Part shown: piece by piece, positions 55,171 to 63,750 of the stretch | Layout: the number at the start of each line of letters is the position of its first letter | Numbering within the stretch: the first letter of the stretch is position 1 | Source of the DNA: Pseudodesulfovibrio nedwellii | Lineage (GTDB): Bacteria > Desulfobacterota > Desulfovibrionia > Desulfovibrionales > Desulfovibrionaceae | Direction: 5' to 3' | Assembly (NCBI RefSeq): GCF_027923765.1 | Contig: NZ_AP026709.1 | Coordinates: 3,089,501 to 3,153,500, forward strand | Length of the DNA: 64,000 bases | The notes under the pieces: generated by a model | Database searches by the model: none | What the model saw: the letters and a program-made list of their open reading frames with translations, nothing else | Told to the model about the DNA's origin: nothing | Made by a program: the position numbers and the translations under genes

Positions 55171-55237
55171 TTGAGTCTCTGCGGCTCCGCCACGAATAAA
55201 GAAGTCTTTACATTAAAGCGTAAGAGCTTGTTTTTTT
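55171..55237. repeat. Degenerate copy of the tRNA-Asp 3' end and terminator
   Basis: The sequence TTGAGTCTCTGCGGCTCCGC followed by CAC matches the tRNA-Asp T-arm to CCA end, and the following TTTACATTAAAGCGTAAGAG matches the tRNA terminator stem with several changes. It is the right-hand partner of 51131-51196. The order tRNA end, then terminator, is preserved, which a chance match would not give. Confidence 0.75.
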
Positions 55238-55266
55238 ATATCTCATTATGTTGAATAATGGGGCTA

Positions 55267-56070
55267 TCAGTGCTGGATATCCAGCTCGCGTTTCTTAGTG
55301 TAAATAAAACGGATCATTTCATATTCGAAGGGCGAGCCTGTTTCGTGGTAGCGGAAAGCCGTGTTTGATCGTCTGTTCAAAGCGCGAATAGCGAGTTCTG
55401 CATATCCGACGGTTTGGGGGTTGTTCACCCCGAGCAGTCTATACATATGTTTCATCTGTATCAGTACGAGCATGAAATCTCCGCCGAAACCGACTGTGTC
55501 ACGCACGTTGGACGGGCCGAATATCGGCATGACGAAATATGGTCCGTCACCGAAGCCCCATACACCAAGTGTTTGCCCGAAATCTTCTTTTTGCAGCGCG
55601 TAATTCGGGTTCTCAGAGGCCAGGTCCATGATTCCGGCGATACCGAGTGTCGAGTTGATGAGGAATCGTGACGAGGTGATGGCGCTTTTTTCGATTTTAC
55701 CTTGCAACATGCAGTTCACAAGCGTTGGCAATTCATTCACATTCTGTATGAAGTTGGAAACACCTGAACGGACGGGAGAAGGCAATACGGCTTCGTACCC
55801 GGAGGTGACAGGGAGCATGAAATGCTCATCGAACCCTGCGTTGAAATTGTAGAGATGGCGGTTCATGGGTTCCCATGGATCGTATACCTCCATGAATTTC
55901 AGATCGTGTTGACGGGCTTCCGGCCAATGGTTGGCAGTTGTTTGGAATTTCGAAACGGGAAGATCGAGAGCCGGTTCAATATGAGTTGTCGTGGCTGCGC
56001 CACATGCGCCGAGAAACGACAGCAAGGCGAATACGAGGATGCATTGAAGGACTGCTGTGGGTCGCATCAT
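55267..56070 (-). CDS. mlaA: MlaA (VacJ) outer-membrane lipoprotein
   Basis: Protein of 267 residues with lipobox LGAC. MlaA removes misplaced phospholipid from the outer leaflet for the Mla pathway. Family marks are YDPWEPMNRHLYNFNAGFDEHFMLPV, NELPTLVNCMLQGKIEKS, EDFGQTLGVWGFGDGPYFVMPIFGPSNVRDTVG. No mlaBCDEF genes are adjacent. Its start overlaps the hydrolase stop by four bases, so the two are translationally coupled. Confidence 0.92.
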   Translation of the reverse strand: MMRPTAVLQCILVFALLSFLGACGAATTTHIEPALDLPVSKFQTTANHWPEARQHDLKFMEVYDPWEPMNRHLYNFNAGFDEHFMLPVTSGYEAVLPSPVRSGVSNFIQNVNELPTLVNCMLQGKIEKSAITSSRFLINSTLGIAGIMDLASENPNYALQKEDFGQTLGVWGFGDGPYFVMPIFGPSNVRDTVGFGGDFMLVLIQMKHMYRLLGVNNPQTVGYAELAIRALNRRSNTAFRYHETGSPFEYEMIRFIYTKKRELDIQH

Positions 56071-57335
56071 GACTTCACCATCTCAAGCATGGACTCGACA
56101 AACGGACCAAACATTATGTTGCCGCAATGTCCGCCACTATAAAATAATTTCGCGCGGTTGCCGAAGACATTTTTGATGAAAGAGAGATCTTGCTCATTAA
56201 GTATGACGTCGTCACGATTGCCGATAAGGACGATTTTGTCCGTTTCTTTGAGATAGGTACGGATGTCATACAGGCTGCATTTCTTGAGCATGTCGTAGCG
56301 ATCCATCGTTGGATATAAATACTGCAAATAGGGCAGAAGAAATTCTGTCATGTACTCTTCAAAGCTGATGTCGAAGGCTTCTTCGGCATACGGCATGAGC
56401 GATGTGCCTGTTGCGAGAGGGTAGGCATTGGGGGGAACTATATATCCGGCCTGCAAGCAGACATCGGAAGAAAATATCATGGATGATGACGAGACCCGGA
56501 AGTCCACGGCGATCAGCGCACGCAAATCTTCGTCTTTCAGGTCTACATGCGTAATCATTTCATACATGAAATCGTCGTCGAGGTCAGTGACGTCCGCACG
56601 TTCATAGTAGTTGGAGAAAATATTGACGAGTCGTTCGATCTCTTCGTGTTCCGTCCTGTCTCCAAGATTTTCGGGGGTGAGCCATGAATCAAGTCGGCCA
56701 ACGGAGTGATAGAGGCTGACGGGCGGGTTGATCATGAGTGCTTTTCGGAAATTGAAGTCGCCGAGTTCTGAATCCTTGTGGGTAAGAAAGGCTGCATGCA
56801 TTGCGCCGAGACTGTACCCCGTGATGAAATAGTCGGTTACTTCCCTCTCCTCTTCAATCTCTTTCTTGATCCAGAGCATTACCCTGTAAAGATCGTCCAC
56901 ATCGTGAGGCACATAACCCGGTGCGGCGAATTCAGAAATACTGACAATGAAATTCATATGCGTTGGCGAAGAAAGGGCCACGACATGGTACCCGGCCTGA
57001 TAAAAGGCTTGAGTCAGAAATTTCATTTTCGAGGAATTGTGCTCGGCGCCTGTGCCCGCGATGATGAAAATAAGCGGAGCCTCGTCGTCTTGCAAAGCGG
57101 TACTGTAGTACATCTCATCGCTGTAGGAGAAGACGCTCGGCACTTGTCTATTCTTGATACGGAGCGAACGCAGTTTTGGTTTAACGGGGTCTTTTATTGC
57201 GTGGATAAGTTCCGGCGGAGTACCATACACGGTGGCCTGAAAGGGGTCGTCATAAGGGTACGCAACGCCGTCCGCAGCCAGAAGGTTTGCGGGAAATGTT
57301 AAGAGAGCAATAAACAGAAGTACAATTGTGCGCAT
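56067..57335 (-). CDS. Periplasmic alpha/beta hydrolase coupled to mlaA
   Basis: Protein of 422 residues with a signal peptide (IVLLFIALLTFPANLLAA). The fold is alpha/beta hydrolase: PLIFIIAGTGAEH, the nucleophile Ser in ITGYSLGAMHAAF, and a C-terminal GGHCGNIMFG histidine. An acid residue is likely in IGNRDDVIL. It could be an esterase or a phospholipase. Coupling to MlaA makes a lipid substrate plausible, but nothing in the sequence proves it. No clear ribosome-binding site is seen at the ATG at 57335. Confidence 0.85.
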   Translation of the reverse strand: MRTIVLLFIALLTFPANLLAADGVAYPYDDPFQATVYGTPPELIHAIKDPVKPKLRSLRIKNRQVPSVFSYSDEMYYSTALQDDEAPLIFIIAGTGAEHNSSKMKFLTQAFYQAGYHVVALSSPTHMNFIVSISEFAAPGYVPHDVDDLYRVMLWIKKEIEEEREVTDYFITGYSLGAMHAAFLTHKDSELGDFNFRKALMINPPVSLYHSVGRLDSWLTPENLGDRTEHEEIERLVNIFSNYYERADVTDLDDDFMYEMITHVDLKDEDLRALIAVDFRVSSSSMIFSSDVCLQAGYIVPPNAYPLATGTSLMPYAEEAFDISFEEYMTEFLLPYLQYLYPTMDRYDMLKKCSLYDIRTYLKETDKIVLIGNRDDVILNEQDLSFIKNVFGNRAKLFYSGGHCGNIMFGPFVESMLEMVKS

Positions 57336-57556
57336 AGAGGTATAAAATTAAAGTTATCAATAAAAGCCAGTTATTCATCATAGCGATATATTGATTATAA
57401 TTTTTAAGCAAATGATGAGTATGTTTGTGCTGTGGTTTTTTCTGCGGTTTTGGATTTCCTTACTCTGGGGTGGATTGCAGTGTCCGGCAACTGTGCTACA
57501 TGGTGGGGGCGAAATACAATAACGTCCATGATGCGTACCTCTGGAGAGTCAACACG

Positions 57557-58846
57557 ATGCAATTTGTCACCACACATACTCGGACTGATTTTGATGCTTT
57601 GGCTTCAGTTGTGGCCTGTACATTTCTTTATCCGGGCGCCGTTGGAGTGCTCCCCAGTATGGTCAATCCAGAAGTGAAGCAGTTCTTGGCAATTCATCAA
57701 AATATTTTGAGAATTGTCCCCAGAAAAGGGTTTGATCTTGATGAAGTGACTTCTCTTATTGTGGTCGATGCAAACAACTGGAAGCGTTTGGACAAAATGG
57801 ATTCTCTTGCTGAAAGAGAGGATCTTGAAGTCATTTGTTGGGATCATCACATGGAAGGCGTGACCATTGACAGCAGTGAAACCCATCGTGAAGAAGTCGG
57901 CGCAGCAGTGACCCTGCTTCTGGAAAAGATGCAAGAACGCGACACTCCGATGTCCCCCATGCATGCAACACTTTTTCTTCTCGGTATTTACTCCGATACA
58001 GGGTGCCTTCGCTATCCTTGTGTAACGGGCAGGGATGCGGCCATGGTGAGTTATCTCATCGAAAATGGTGCCGACCTCAACGTGGTATCAGCCTACTTGG
58101 ATGACGCTATGGACGATGCTCACACCGAACTTTTTGGGAGAATTCTCGAAGAGTCGGAAATCATCAATGTTGGTACCGTGAGCGTGGGTATTTGTGCTTT
58201 GACAATTAATAATGGTATGACATCTCTCTCCTCGCTTGTTAATAAGTTCAGAGAATTCAGAGGGGTAGATGCCGCCTTTGGCATATTCCAGTCAGACTCG
58301 CAAAAGTGCATGATTATTGGACGGGGTAAGCCTCAGTTCATCGACATCGGACAAGTAATGCGGACATTGGGAGGAGGCGGCCATCCGGGTGCCGGTTCTG
58401 CAATCATCAAAGATGCCAGTCCGGCAGAAGCTGCCATGCAGGTTCAATCTCTTATAGATCGTGCTTGTAATAATGCAACCGAGGTCCGTGCGGTTATGTC
58501 CGATCCAGCCAAATTTATCGTGGAAGCCGACGCAACCATGGCTCAGGCTTCCGAAAAGCTTTCTGTTAAAAAGATTTCAGGGCTTATGATTTGCGAAAAG
58601 ACGACTCTGATTGGCGGGTTGTCGGTGGTGGATTGCGCAAAAGCGGAAAAAAGCGGTCGGGCCGATGTGCCGGTCAAGGGATACGCCAGACGCAATATTT
58701 CGAAACTTGCCCCAAGTACTTGCTGTCGAGAGGCCGTGCTTCTTATGACCAAGGCAAAGGAAGGATTACTCGCTGTGGTTGACGGGGACGAGTTAGTCGG
58801 AGTTGTCACGCAAACAGATTTACTTTTGCAGGTATACGATTTCTAA
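57557..58846 (+). CDS. DHH-family phosphoesterase with CBS domains
   Basis: Protein of 429 residues. The DHH motif is VICWDHHMEG, preceded by the HTRTDFDALAS metal site and a VVDANNW Asp. The DHHA1 part ends with GGGGHPGAGSA. Two CBS repeats follow (about 310-429; ISGLMICEKTT and VVDGDELVGVVTQTDLLLQ). This matches the N-terminal half of larger DHH-CBS-polyA-polymerase proteins of Desulfobacterota, without the nucleotidyltransferase. The substrate is likely a small phosphate compound or short RNA. ATG at 57557 follows GGAG. Confidence 0.85.
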   Translation: MQFVTTHTRTDFDALASVVACTFLYPGAVGVLPSMVNPEVKQFLAIHQNILRIVPRKGFDLDEVTSLIVVDANNWKRLDKMDSLAEREDLEVICWDHHMEGVTIDSSETHREEVGAAVTLLLEKMQERDTPMSPMHATLFLLGIYSDTGCLRYPCVTGRDAAMVSYLIENGADLNVVSAYLDDAMDDAHTELFGRILEESEIINVGTVSVGICALTINNGMTSLSSLVNKFREFRGVDAAFGIFQSDSQKCMIIGRGKPQFIDIGQVMRTLGGGGHPGAGSAIIKDASPAEAAMQVQSLIDRACNNATEVRAVMSDPAKFIVEADATMAQASEKLSVKKISGLMICEKTTLIGGLSVVDCAKAEKSGRADVPVKGYARRNISKLAPSTCCREAVLLMTKAKEGLLAVVDGDELVGVVTQTDLLLQVYDF

Positions 58847-58982
58847 GTGATATAGCGTAATAAATTTGGTGGATCTATATACGCCAAGGCTGTCAGCCGT
58901 TTTTTAGGATTTGATGAGCATCCCCTTTTAATGTATTGCGCCCCTTTAAGAAAAATGGATAACAACAACCAGTTGGGAAATT

Positions 58983-59321
58983 ATGGAAAATATACCGAAT
59001 TGTCCGAAGTGTCAGTGTGAGTATGTGTATTTCGACGGCAGCATTCTTGTTTGCCCGGAATGCAGTTTTGAGTTTCAAGCTGAAGACGTTGCAGAAAAAG
59101 TCTACAAAGATGCCAATGGCAATGTTCTGGTCGATGGGGACACTGTTGTCGTTATTCAGACTTTAAAGATTAAAGGCGCATCCTCTGATATTAAGAAGGG
59201 GACAAAGGTTAAGAATATCAGATTAGTAGAGCCAGATGATGGCGTTCATGATATTTCCTGTAAAATCCCGGGATTCGGCTCAATGATGCTCAAGACATCA
59301 GTCGTTAAAAAAAGTTCATGA
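58983..59321 (+). CDS. PhnA/YjdM-type zinc-ribbon protein
   Basis: Protein of 112 residues. The N-terminal zinc ribbon is NCPKCQCEYVYFDGSILVCPECSFEF (CxxC...CxxC). The C-terminal SH3-like half is NVLVDGDTVVVIQTLKIKGASSDIKKGTKVKNI and CKIPGFGSMMLKTSVVKK. This is the YjdM/PhnA layout. Despite the old name there is no evidence for phosphonate use. It stands alone, followed by a strong bidirectional terminator. Confidence 0.92.
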   Translation: MENIPNCPKCQCEYVYFDGSILVCPECSFEFQAEDVAEKVYKDANGNVLVDGDTVVVIQTLKIKGASSDIKKGTKVKNIRLVEPDDGVHDISCKIPGFGSMMLKTSVVKKSS

Positions 59322-59380
59322 CTCTGAGGCGGTGAATAGAGCCGCTGGAAGACTGACGGAATTAGGCAGTTTATCGCTAT

Positions 59381-59418
59381 TGAAAAAGCCCTTACATAAT
59401 GTGTAAGGGCTTTTTCAA
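59381..59418. terminator. Bidirectional terminator after phnA-like gene
   Basis: A perfect 16-bp stem, TGAAAAAGCCCTTACA/TGTAAGGGCTTTTTCA, has A- and T-runs inside the stem. Its stem centre is the same AGCCCTTACA as the tRNA-Asp terminator. Confidence 0.9.
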
Positions 59419-59630
59419 TAGCCTTCTTTACAGGGCTTCTGGGATACAGCCATCTTATTGATTTTTTTTCTGGGGTGGATATGTGTTTTCGTTTTCTTTA
59501 CACAACCACTTGGGGTTTGTGTCTTTAAGTGATCTTGATCAGTTAAGGAACAGAAGGCTCCATCGAAAAAATTGTCTTTTTGAGTCGTTTTACGTATTGT
59601 ATAAATAGTGGAAAAAATTTCAAGCAGGGC

Positions 59631-60128
59631 ATGGGAAATCAAGTGAATAAACTGGAATGGAGTCCTGAATTGAGTGTGGGGCAGAAGGATGTTGATGAAC
59701 AACACAAAGAGCTTATCAGAATCGCGAATGGCCTGATTAATGCCGTGTCTATTGGGCGTGGAAAACGAACGATTCAGAATGTCGTGCAGAAGCTGCGGGA
59801 GTATACTGTTTTTCATTTCTCGAACGAAGAAGGAATGATGGAACAGATGCGGTTTCCTGAACGCGGGCAGCATGCGGCCGAACATTTGCGACTGAAACTT
59901 TTGGTGAAAAATTATCAGCGAAAATTGTATAAAAATGAAAATGTGAATGCTGAAGAAGTTCTCGATTTCATGAAAGACTGGTTGCTAGGTCATATCCTTA
60001 CTTTTGATCGAGGTTTTGCAACGTATATTGTCGCTTTCAATGAAGCAGAGAAAGCCAAGGAATTTGATGCGCCAGAAGTTGTTGATGACGTGGACGGAAG
60101 TTCTTCCGATTTGTCTGAAGATGAATAA
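59631..60128 (+). CDS. Bacteriohemerythrin
   Basis: Non-haem diiron oxygen-binding protein of 165 residues. The ligand pattern is present: DEQHKELI, VFHFSNEEGMMEQM, QHAAEHLRLK and LLGHILTFDRGF. ATG at 59631 is preferred; upstream TTG and downstream GTG starts are possible. The C-terminal acidic tail (about 145-165) is not part of the core fold. In anaerobes it may bind or deliver oxygen. It is followed 17 bases later by a PAS histidine kinase, which suggests oxygen-linked signalling, by inference. Confidence 0.93.
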   Translation: MGNQVNKLEWSPELSVGQKDVDEQHKELIRIANGLINAVSIGRGKRTIQNVVQKLREYTVFHFSNEEGMMEQMRFPERGQHAAEHLRLKLLVKNYQRKLYKNENVNAEEVLDFMKDWLLGHILTFDRGFATYIVAFNEAEKAKEFDAPEVVDDVDGSSSDLSEDE

Positions 60129-60145
60129 CCAAGTGTGAGGGCTGG

Positions 60146-62746
60146 ATGTTGAGAAGAAAAAAACGGTTCCTGCTGCTTGCCGCTTTGATGGTGTTGCTTG
60201 TGGGAGTGGTTTCCGTTTTTAGTTCTTATTCTCTTTATATGACTTCATTGCGAGAGCAGCGAATTCGACTTTATGAGCAGGTGACCAGCCAAGCCAGTCT
60301 AGCTACAGAATTGGGGTGGGTTGCACTCCGTCTTCAAGCAGAAGGAGGCGGGGCGACAGCAAGAGATGTCTTGTTGGAACATTTAAGCCGTGCCCACAAG
60401 AATGTTAAGGTCGAAAGTAGTTCTGGGGAATTCACGCTCGGCAAAAGAACAAAAGACCATCTCGAATTTCTTGTTGTGAACGGCCAGATTGTGGAAGAGG
60501 GCGCTTCTATAAAACAGCTTCCGATGCGTACTGCGTATGCTGAACCAATGAAAAGGGCTCTTGAAGGAGAGTCGGGTACGATTATCGGTTTGGACTATTC
60601 GGGTGTGGAAGTCTTGGCTGCATATACACCTCTCTCATTGCAATTTGGCATTATCGGTATGGTTATCAAAATTGATATCGAGGAAATTCGGGCTCCATTT
60701 ATACGGGCTAACTTCATCGTTTTTGGAGTCGGCCTTGCTTTAACGATTGTTTTTCTTTTTATCTTTTTTAGATTGAGTGAACCTCTCATCAAGGAAATCG
60801 AGCAAAGCGAGAAGTCCTATCGAGATGTGGTTGAGGGTGCTCGCAATCTTATCCTCAGAGTCCGGGAAGACGGAATCGTCACTTTTGCCAACAATTATGC
60901 GAATGTGATGTTTCTTCAAGGCCAGGAGAGTCTCGTCGATCAAGATTTTTTACAATATATAGTTAAAGATGTTTCTGTGAGGGGGCAGGATGTTTTGATG
61001 GGGATGGTGAAGAGTCAAAAATTTCAATATGAAACGGAAGTTCGTCTTTCTGATGGAACTCAGAAATGGATATCCTGGGGGGCTCGTATTATTTCCGAAG
61101 CGGGGCAACCTGTCGAGTTTCTCTGCATAGGCAACGATAGTACCTCCGAACATCTCGCCAATGATGCCCGGAGAGAAGTGGAAGAGCGTTTCAGGGGGAT
61201 TGCCAAAGCGTCGCCTGTCGGAATTGTTATTACAAACATGGAAGGGCATTTGCTCTATGCCAATGAACAAATGCATCGGTTGACGGGGGCGAGTTCTGTT
61301 GAATTGGCTGGACGGGGATGGATACAACGTATTCATCCTGATGAGCGTATCTCTATTCTTGATAGTTGGTTTTCTTCGTCGCGGGTGAGCAAACGGCGAA
61401 GAGAATTGAGGATGCTTTCAAACAAGAGGGATATATTTTGGGTTCTCGGTCAAATTGTCGAATTGAAAAATTCTAATAATGATATCGTCGGCAATGTTCT
61501 TACCTTTACTGACATAACGCAGATCAAAGAGGCCGAGCTTGCCAAAAGTCGTTTGTCCGCAGCGATTGAACAGGCCGGCGAAATGGTCATCATCACTGAT
61601 TTAAGAGCGAATATAACGTATGTAAATCCAGCTTTTGAAGAAATGACAGGGTACAAACGTGAAGAGGTCGTCGGTAAAAATCCTCGAATTTTGAACAGTG
61701 GAGAACAGGACGCCGCCTTTTATGAAGATTTATGGGAAACTGTGACAAGTGGGAATGTTTGGAGTGGGCGCTCTTTGAATCTTAAGAAGAATGGGCAAAG
61801 GTATACGCAGGAGTTTAGCATTGGGCCTATTCGGGATGACCAGGGCAGTATTATCGGTTACGTCGGTGTTGCCAGGGATATTTCTGATCAACTTATTATA
61901 GAAGCGCAGTTGAGACAGTCGCAAAAACTGGAATCCATCGGTGAACTTGCTGCCGGAATAGCGCATGAAATCAATACGCCAACACAGTATGTTTCCAGTA
62001 ATATACAATTTCTCAAGGATTCATTCGTCACATATGAAAAAATGCTCGATCATTGTCGAAAGCTTATCGAAAAAGTCTTGACGATGGAGGACGGGGCTTC
62101 GTGTGCGCTTCTTCATGATTTTGCGGAGAATCTTCTTGATGAAAAAGAACTGCAATATCTCAAAGAAGATATCCCTCAAGCGCTCAGCGAATCGGAATCA
62201 GGGCTCAAGCGGGTTGCGGAAATTGTTCGGTCTGTGAAGCAGTTGGCGCATCCGGGAGAGATGAATAAAAGTTATCATCGTTTAAATGAGATCGCCAAGG
62301 ATGCGGTGACGGTTTCCGCCAATGAATGGAAGTATGTAGCTGAGATCAGTGCCGAATATGACGAGGATCTTCCTGCTGTTTATTGTCTCAAAGGAGAAGT
62401 GGGACAGGTCGTCCTCAATCTTATTATTAATGGCGCACATGCCATCGAGAAAAAGAAGGAAACCAGTGAGGAACAGGGCGTAATCTCCATAAAAACCTAT
62501 CAATCTGGAAATATGGCTGTTTTGGAAGTCTCAGATACGGGAATTGGCATTCCTCAGGATGTCATTGATAAGATCTTTGATCCGTTTTTTACCACGAAGG
62601 AAGTTGGTAAAGGAACGGGGCAGGGGTTGGCTATCGCGCATAATGTCGTGGTTAATATGCATGGCGGCAATATCGATGTGCTGACGGAGCCGGGTGAGGG
62701 TACTACCTTTGTTGTCCGTTTGCCGTTTGGCCCAGAAGAAAACTAA
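60146..62746 (+). CDS. Membrane PAS histidine kinase
   Basis: Sensor kinase of 866 residues. Two helices (about 8-30 and 190-212) flank a periplasmic segment of about 160 residues. Three PAS-type domains follow (about 225-345, 350-475 and 475-600, the last two with ...MEGHLLYANEQM and YVNPAFEEMTGYKREEVVG). The H-box is GELAAGIAHEINTPTQYV, the N-box VVLNLIINGAHAIEK, with DTGIGIP and FDPFFTTKEVGKGTGQGL. The H-box to N-box distance is long, with a helical insert of about 100 residues. GAGGG precedes the ATG at 60146. No receiver is on the same protein. Confidence 0.93.
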   Translation: MLRRKKRFLLLAALMVLLVGVVSVFSSYSLYMTSLREQRIRLYEQVTSQASLATELGWVALRLQAEGGGATARDVLLEHLSRAHKNVKVESSSGEFTLGKRTKDHLEFLVVNGQIVEEGASIKQLPMRTAYAEPMKRALEGESGTIIGLDYSGVEVLAAYTPLSLQFGIIGMVIKIDIEEIRAPFIRANFIVFGVGLALTIVFLFIFFRLSEPLIKEIEQSEKSYRDVVEGARNLILRVREDGIVTFANNYANVMFLQGQESLVDQDFLQYIVKDVSVRGQDVLMGMVKSQKFQYETEVRLSDGTQKWISWGARIISEAGQPVEFLCIGNDSTSEHLANDARREVEERFRGIAKASPVGIVITNMEGHLLYANEQMHRLTGASSVELAGRGWIQRIHPDERISILDSWFSSSRVSKRRRELRMLSNKRDIFWVLGQIVELKNSNNDIVGNVLTFTDITQIKEAELAKSRLSAAIEQAGEMVIITDLRANITYVNPAFEEMTGYKREEVVGKNPRILNSGEQDAAFYEDLWETVTSGNVWSGRSLNLKKNGQRYTQEFSIGPIRDDQGSIIGYVGVARDISDQLIIEAQLRQSQKLESIGELAAGIAHEINTPTQYVSSNIQFLKDSFVTYEKMLDHCRKLIEKVLTMEDGASCALLHDFAENLLDEKELQYLKEDIPQALSESESGLKRVAEIVRSVKQLAHPGEMNKSYHRLNEIAKDAVTVSANEWKYVAEISAEYDEDLPAVYCLKGEVGQVVLNLIINGAHAIEKKKETSEEQGVISIKTYQSGNMAVLEVSDTGIGIPQDVIDKIFDPFFTTKEVGKGTGQGLAIAHNVVVNMHGGNIDVLTEPGEGTTFVVRLPFGPEEN

Positions 62747-63750
62747 CTGTCCAGAACCCAGTCGTTTTCAAGCATGTCGACAGCAATTGTAACCACTTCT
62801 GGTGCGAATTCTACACCGCTGTTTTTTTTGAGAAAATCGATTGCCTTTTGACGGCCAAGGCTTTGCCGATATGGCCTGTGTGTCGTGATTGCATCAACGA
62901 CATCGGCTACAGACAGAATCATTGATTCCAGCAACATTTGATCACCGAGCAGCCCATTCGGATACCCCGATCCATCAATGCGTTCGTGATGTTCGAGTAT
63001 GATCCTCGATATGGGCCAATCCGTATCGAGTGTTTCAAAAATTTCCGCTCCAACCAGAGGATGTGCCTTTATCAAGGCGAATTCTGCATCATTGAGCTCT
63101 CCCGGTTTGTTTAGTATCCCGGCTGGGACGGCAATTTTGCCAATGTCGTGGACGAGGGAGGCAAGCCTGATAGCTTCGACTCGATCCCTTTCAAGCTCCA
63201 GGCGTTTGGCAATATTCGTTGCAATTTTGGCGACTCTGTCCATGTGCCCGGCTGTATATGGGTCCCTGAATTCAACCAGTCGAGTGAAAGCCCGTAAGGT
63301 CCCTTCAAGGCCTTTTTGGAGACGTTTGACCACAGCATATTCCTGGGTCGTTTTTGTCATATGGAATTGCTTGGCCCCTTCGGAAATGGCGGCAATGAGA
63401 TCGTCTTTGCCACAAGGTTTGGTCATGAATCGAAATATGTCACCACGGTTGACTGCATTGATGGCGAGTTCAAGGTTAGCATATCCCGTCAGGACTATCC
63501 TGATGGTATCCGGGTATTTTTCTCGCACGATTGAAAGGAGCTCGACACCTGTCATGGACGGCATTTTGATGTCGGAAACGATAACCGCGAATGGACCTTC
63601 GTTTTCAAGGATTTCCAGAGCGGCCTTTCCCCCCGAGGCCGTGTGAATTTGAAAGTGTGTTCTGAGCGACCGACGATGGCTTTGCAGGATGTTCTCTTCA
63701 TCATCAACCAACAATATTTTCATATGACTGTAATCTTTTTCTGTCTGCAT
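62743..63750 (-). CDS. Response regulator with HD-GYP phosphodiesterase domain
   Basis: Protein of 335 residues. The receiver domain (about 10-125) has LLVDDE, phospho-acceptor VSDIKMPSMTG, LTGYAN and the lysine in MTKPCG. The HD-GYP domain (about 155-335) has AGHMDRVA, LVHDIGKIAVP and HHERIDGSGYP, so it should hydrolyse cyclic di-GMP. GGAG precedes the ATG at 63750, adjacent to the previous stop. It converges on the PAS kinase with a four-base overlap and could be its partner regulator. Confidence 0.94.
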   Translation of the reverse strand: MQTEKDYSHMKILLVDDEENILQSHRRSLRTHFQIHTASGGKAALEILENEGPFAVIVSDIKMPSMTGVELLSIVREKYPDTIRIVLTGYANLELAINAVNRGDIFRFMTKPCGKDDLIAAISEGAKQFHMTKTTQEYAVVKRLQKGLEGTLRAFTRLVEFRDPYTAGHMDRVAKIATNIAKRLELERDRVEAIRLASLVHDIGKIAVPAGILNKPGELNDAEFALIKAHPLVGAEIFETLDTDWPISRIILEHHERIDGSGYPNGLLGDQMLLESMILSVADVVDAITTHRPYRQSLGRQKAIDFLKKNSGVEFAPEVVTIAVDMLENDWVLDS

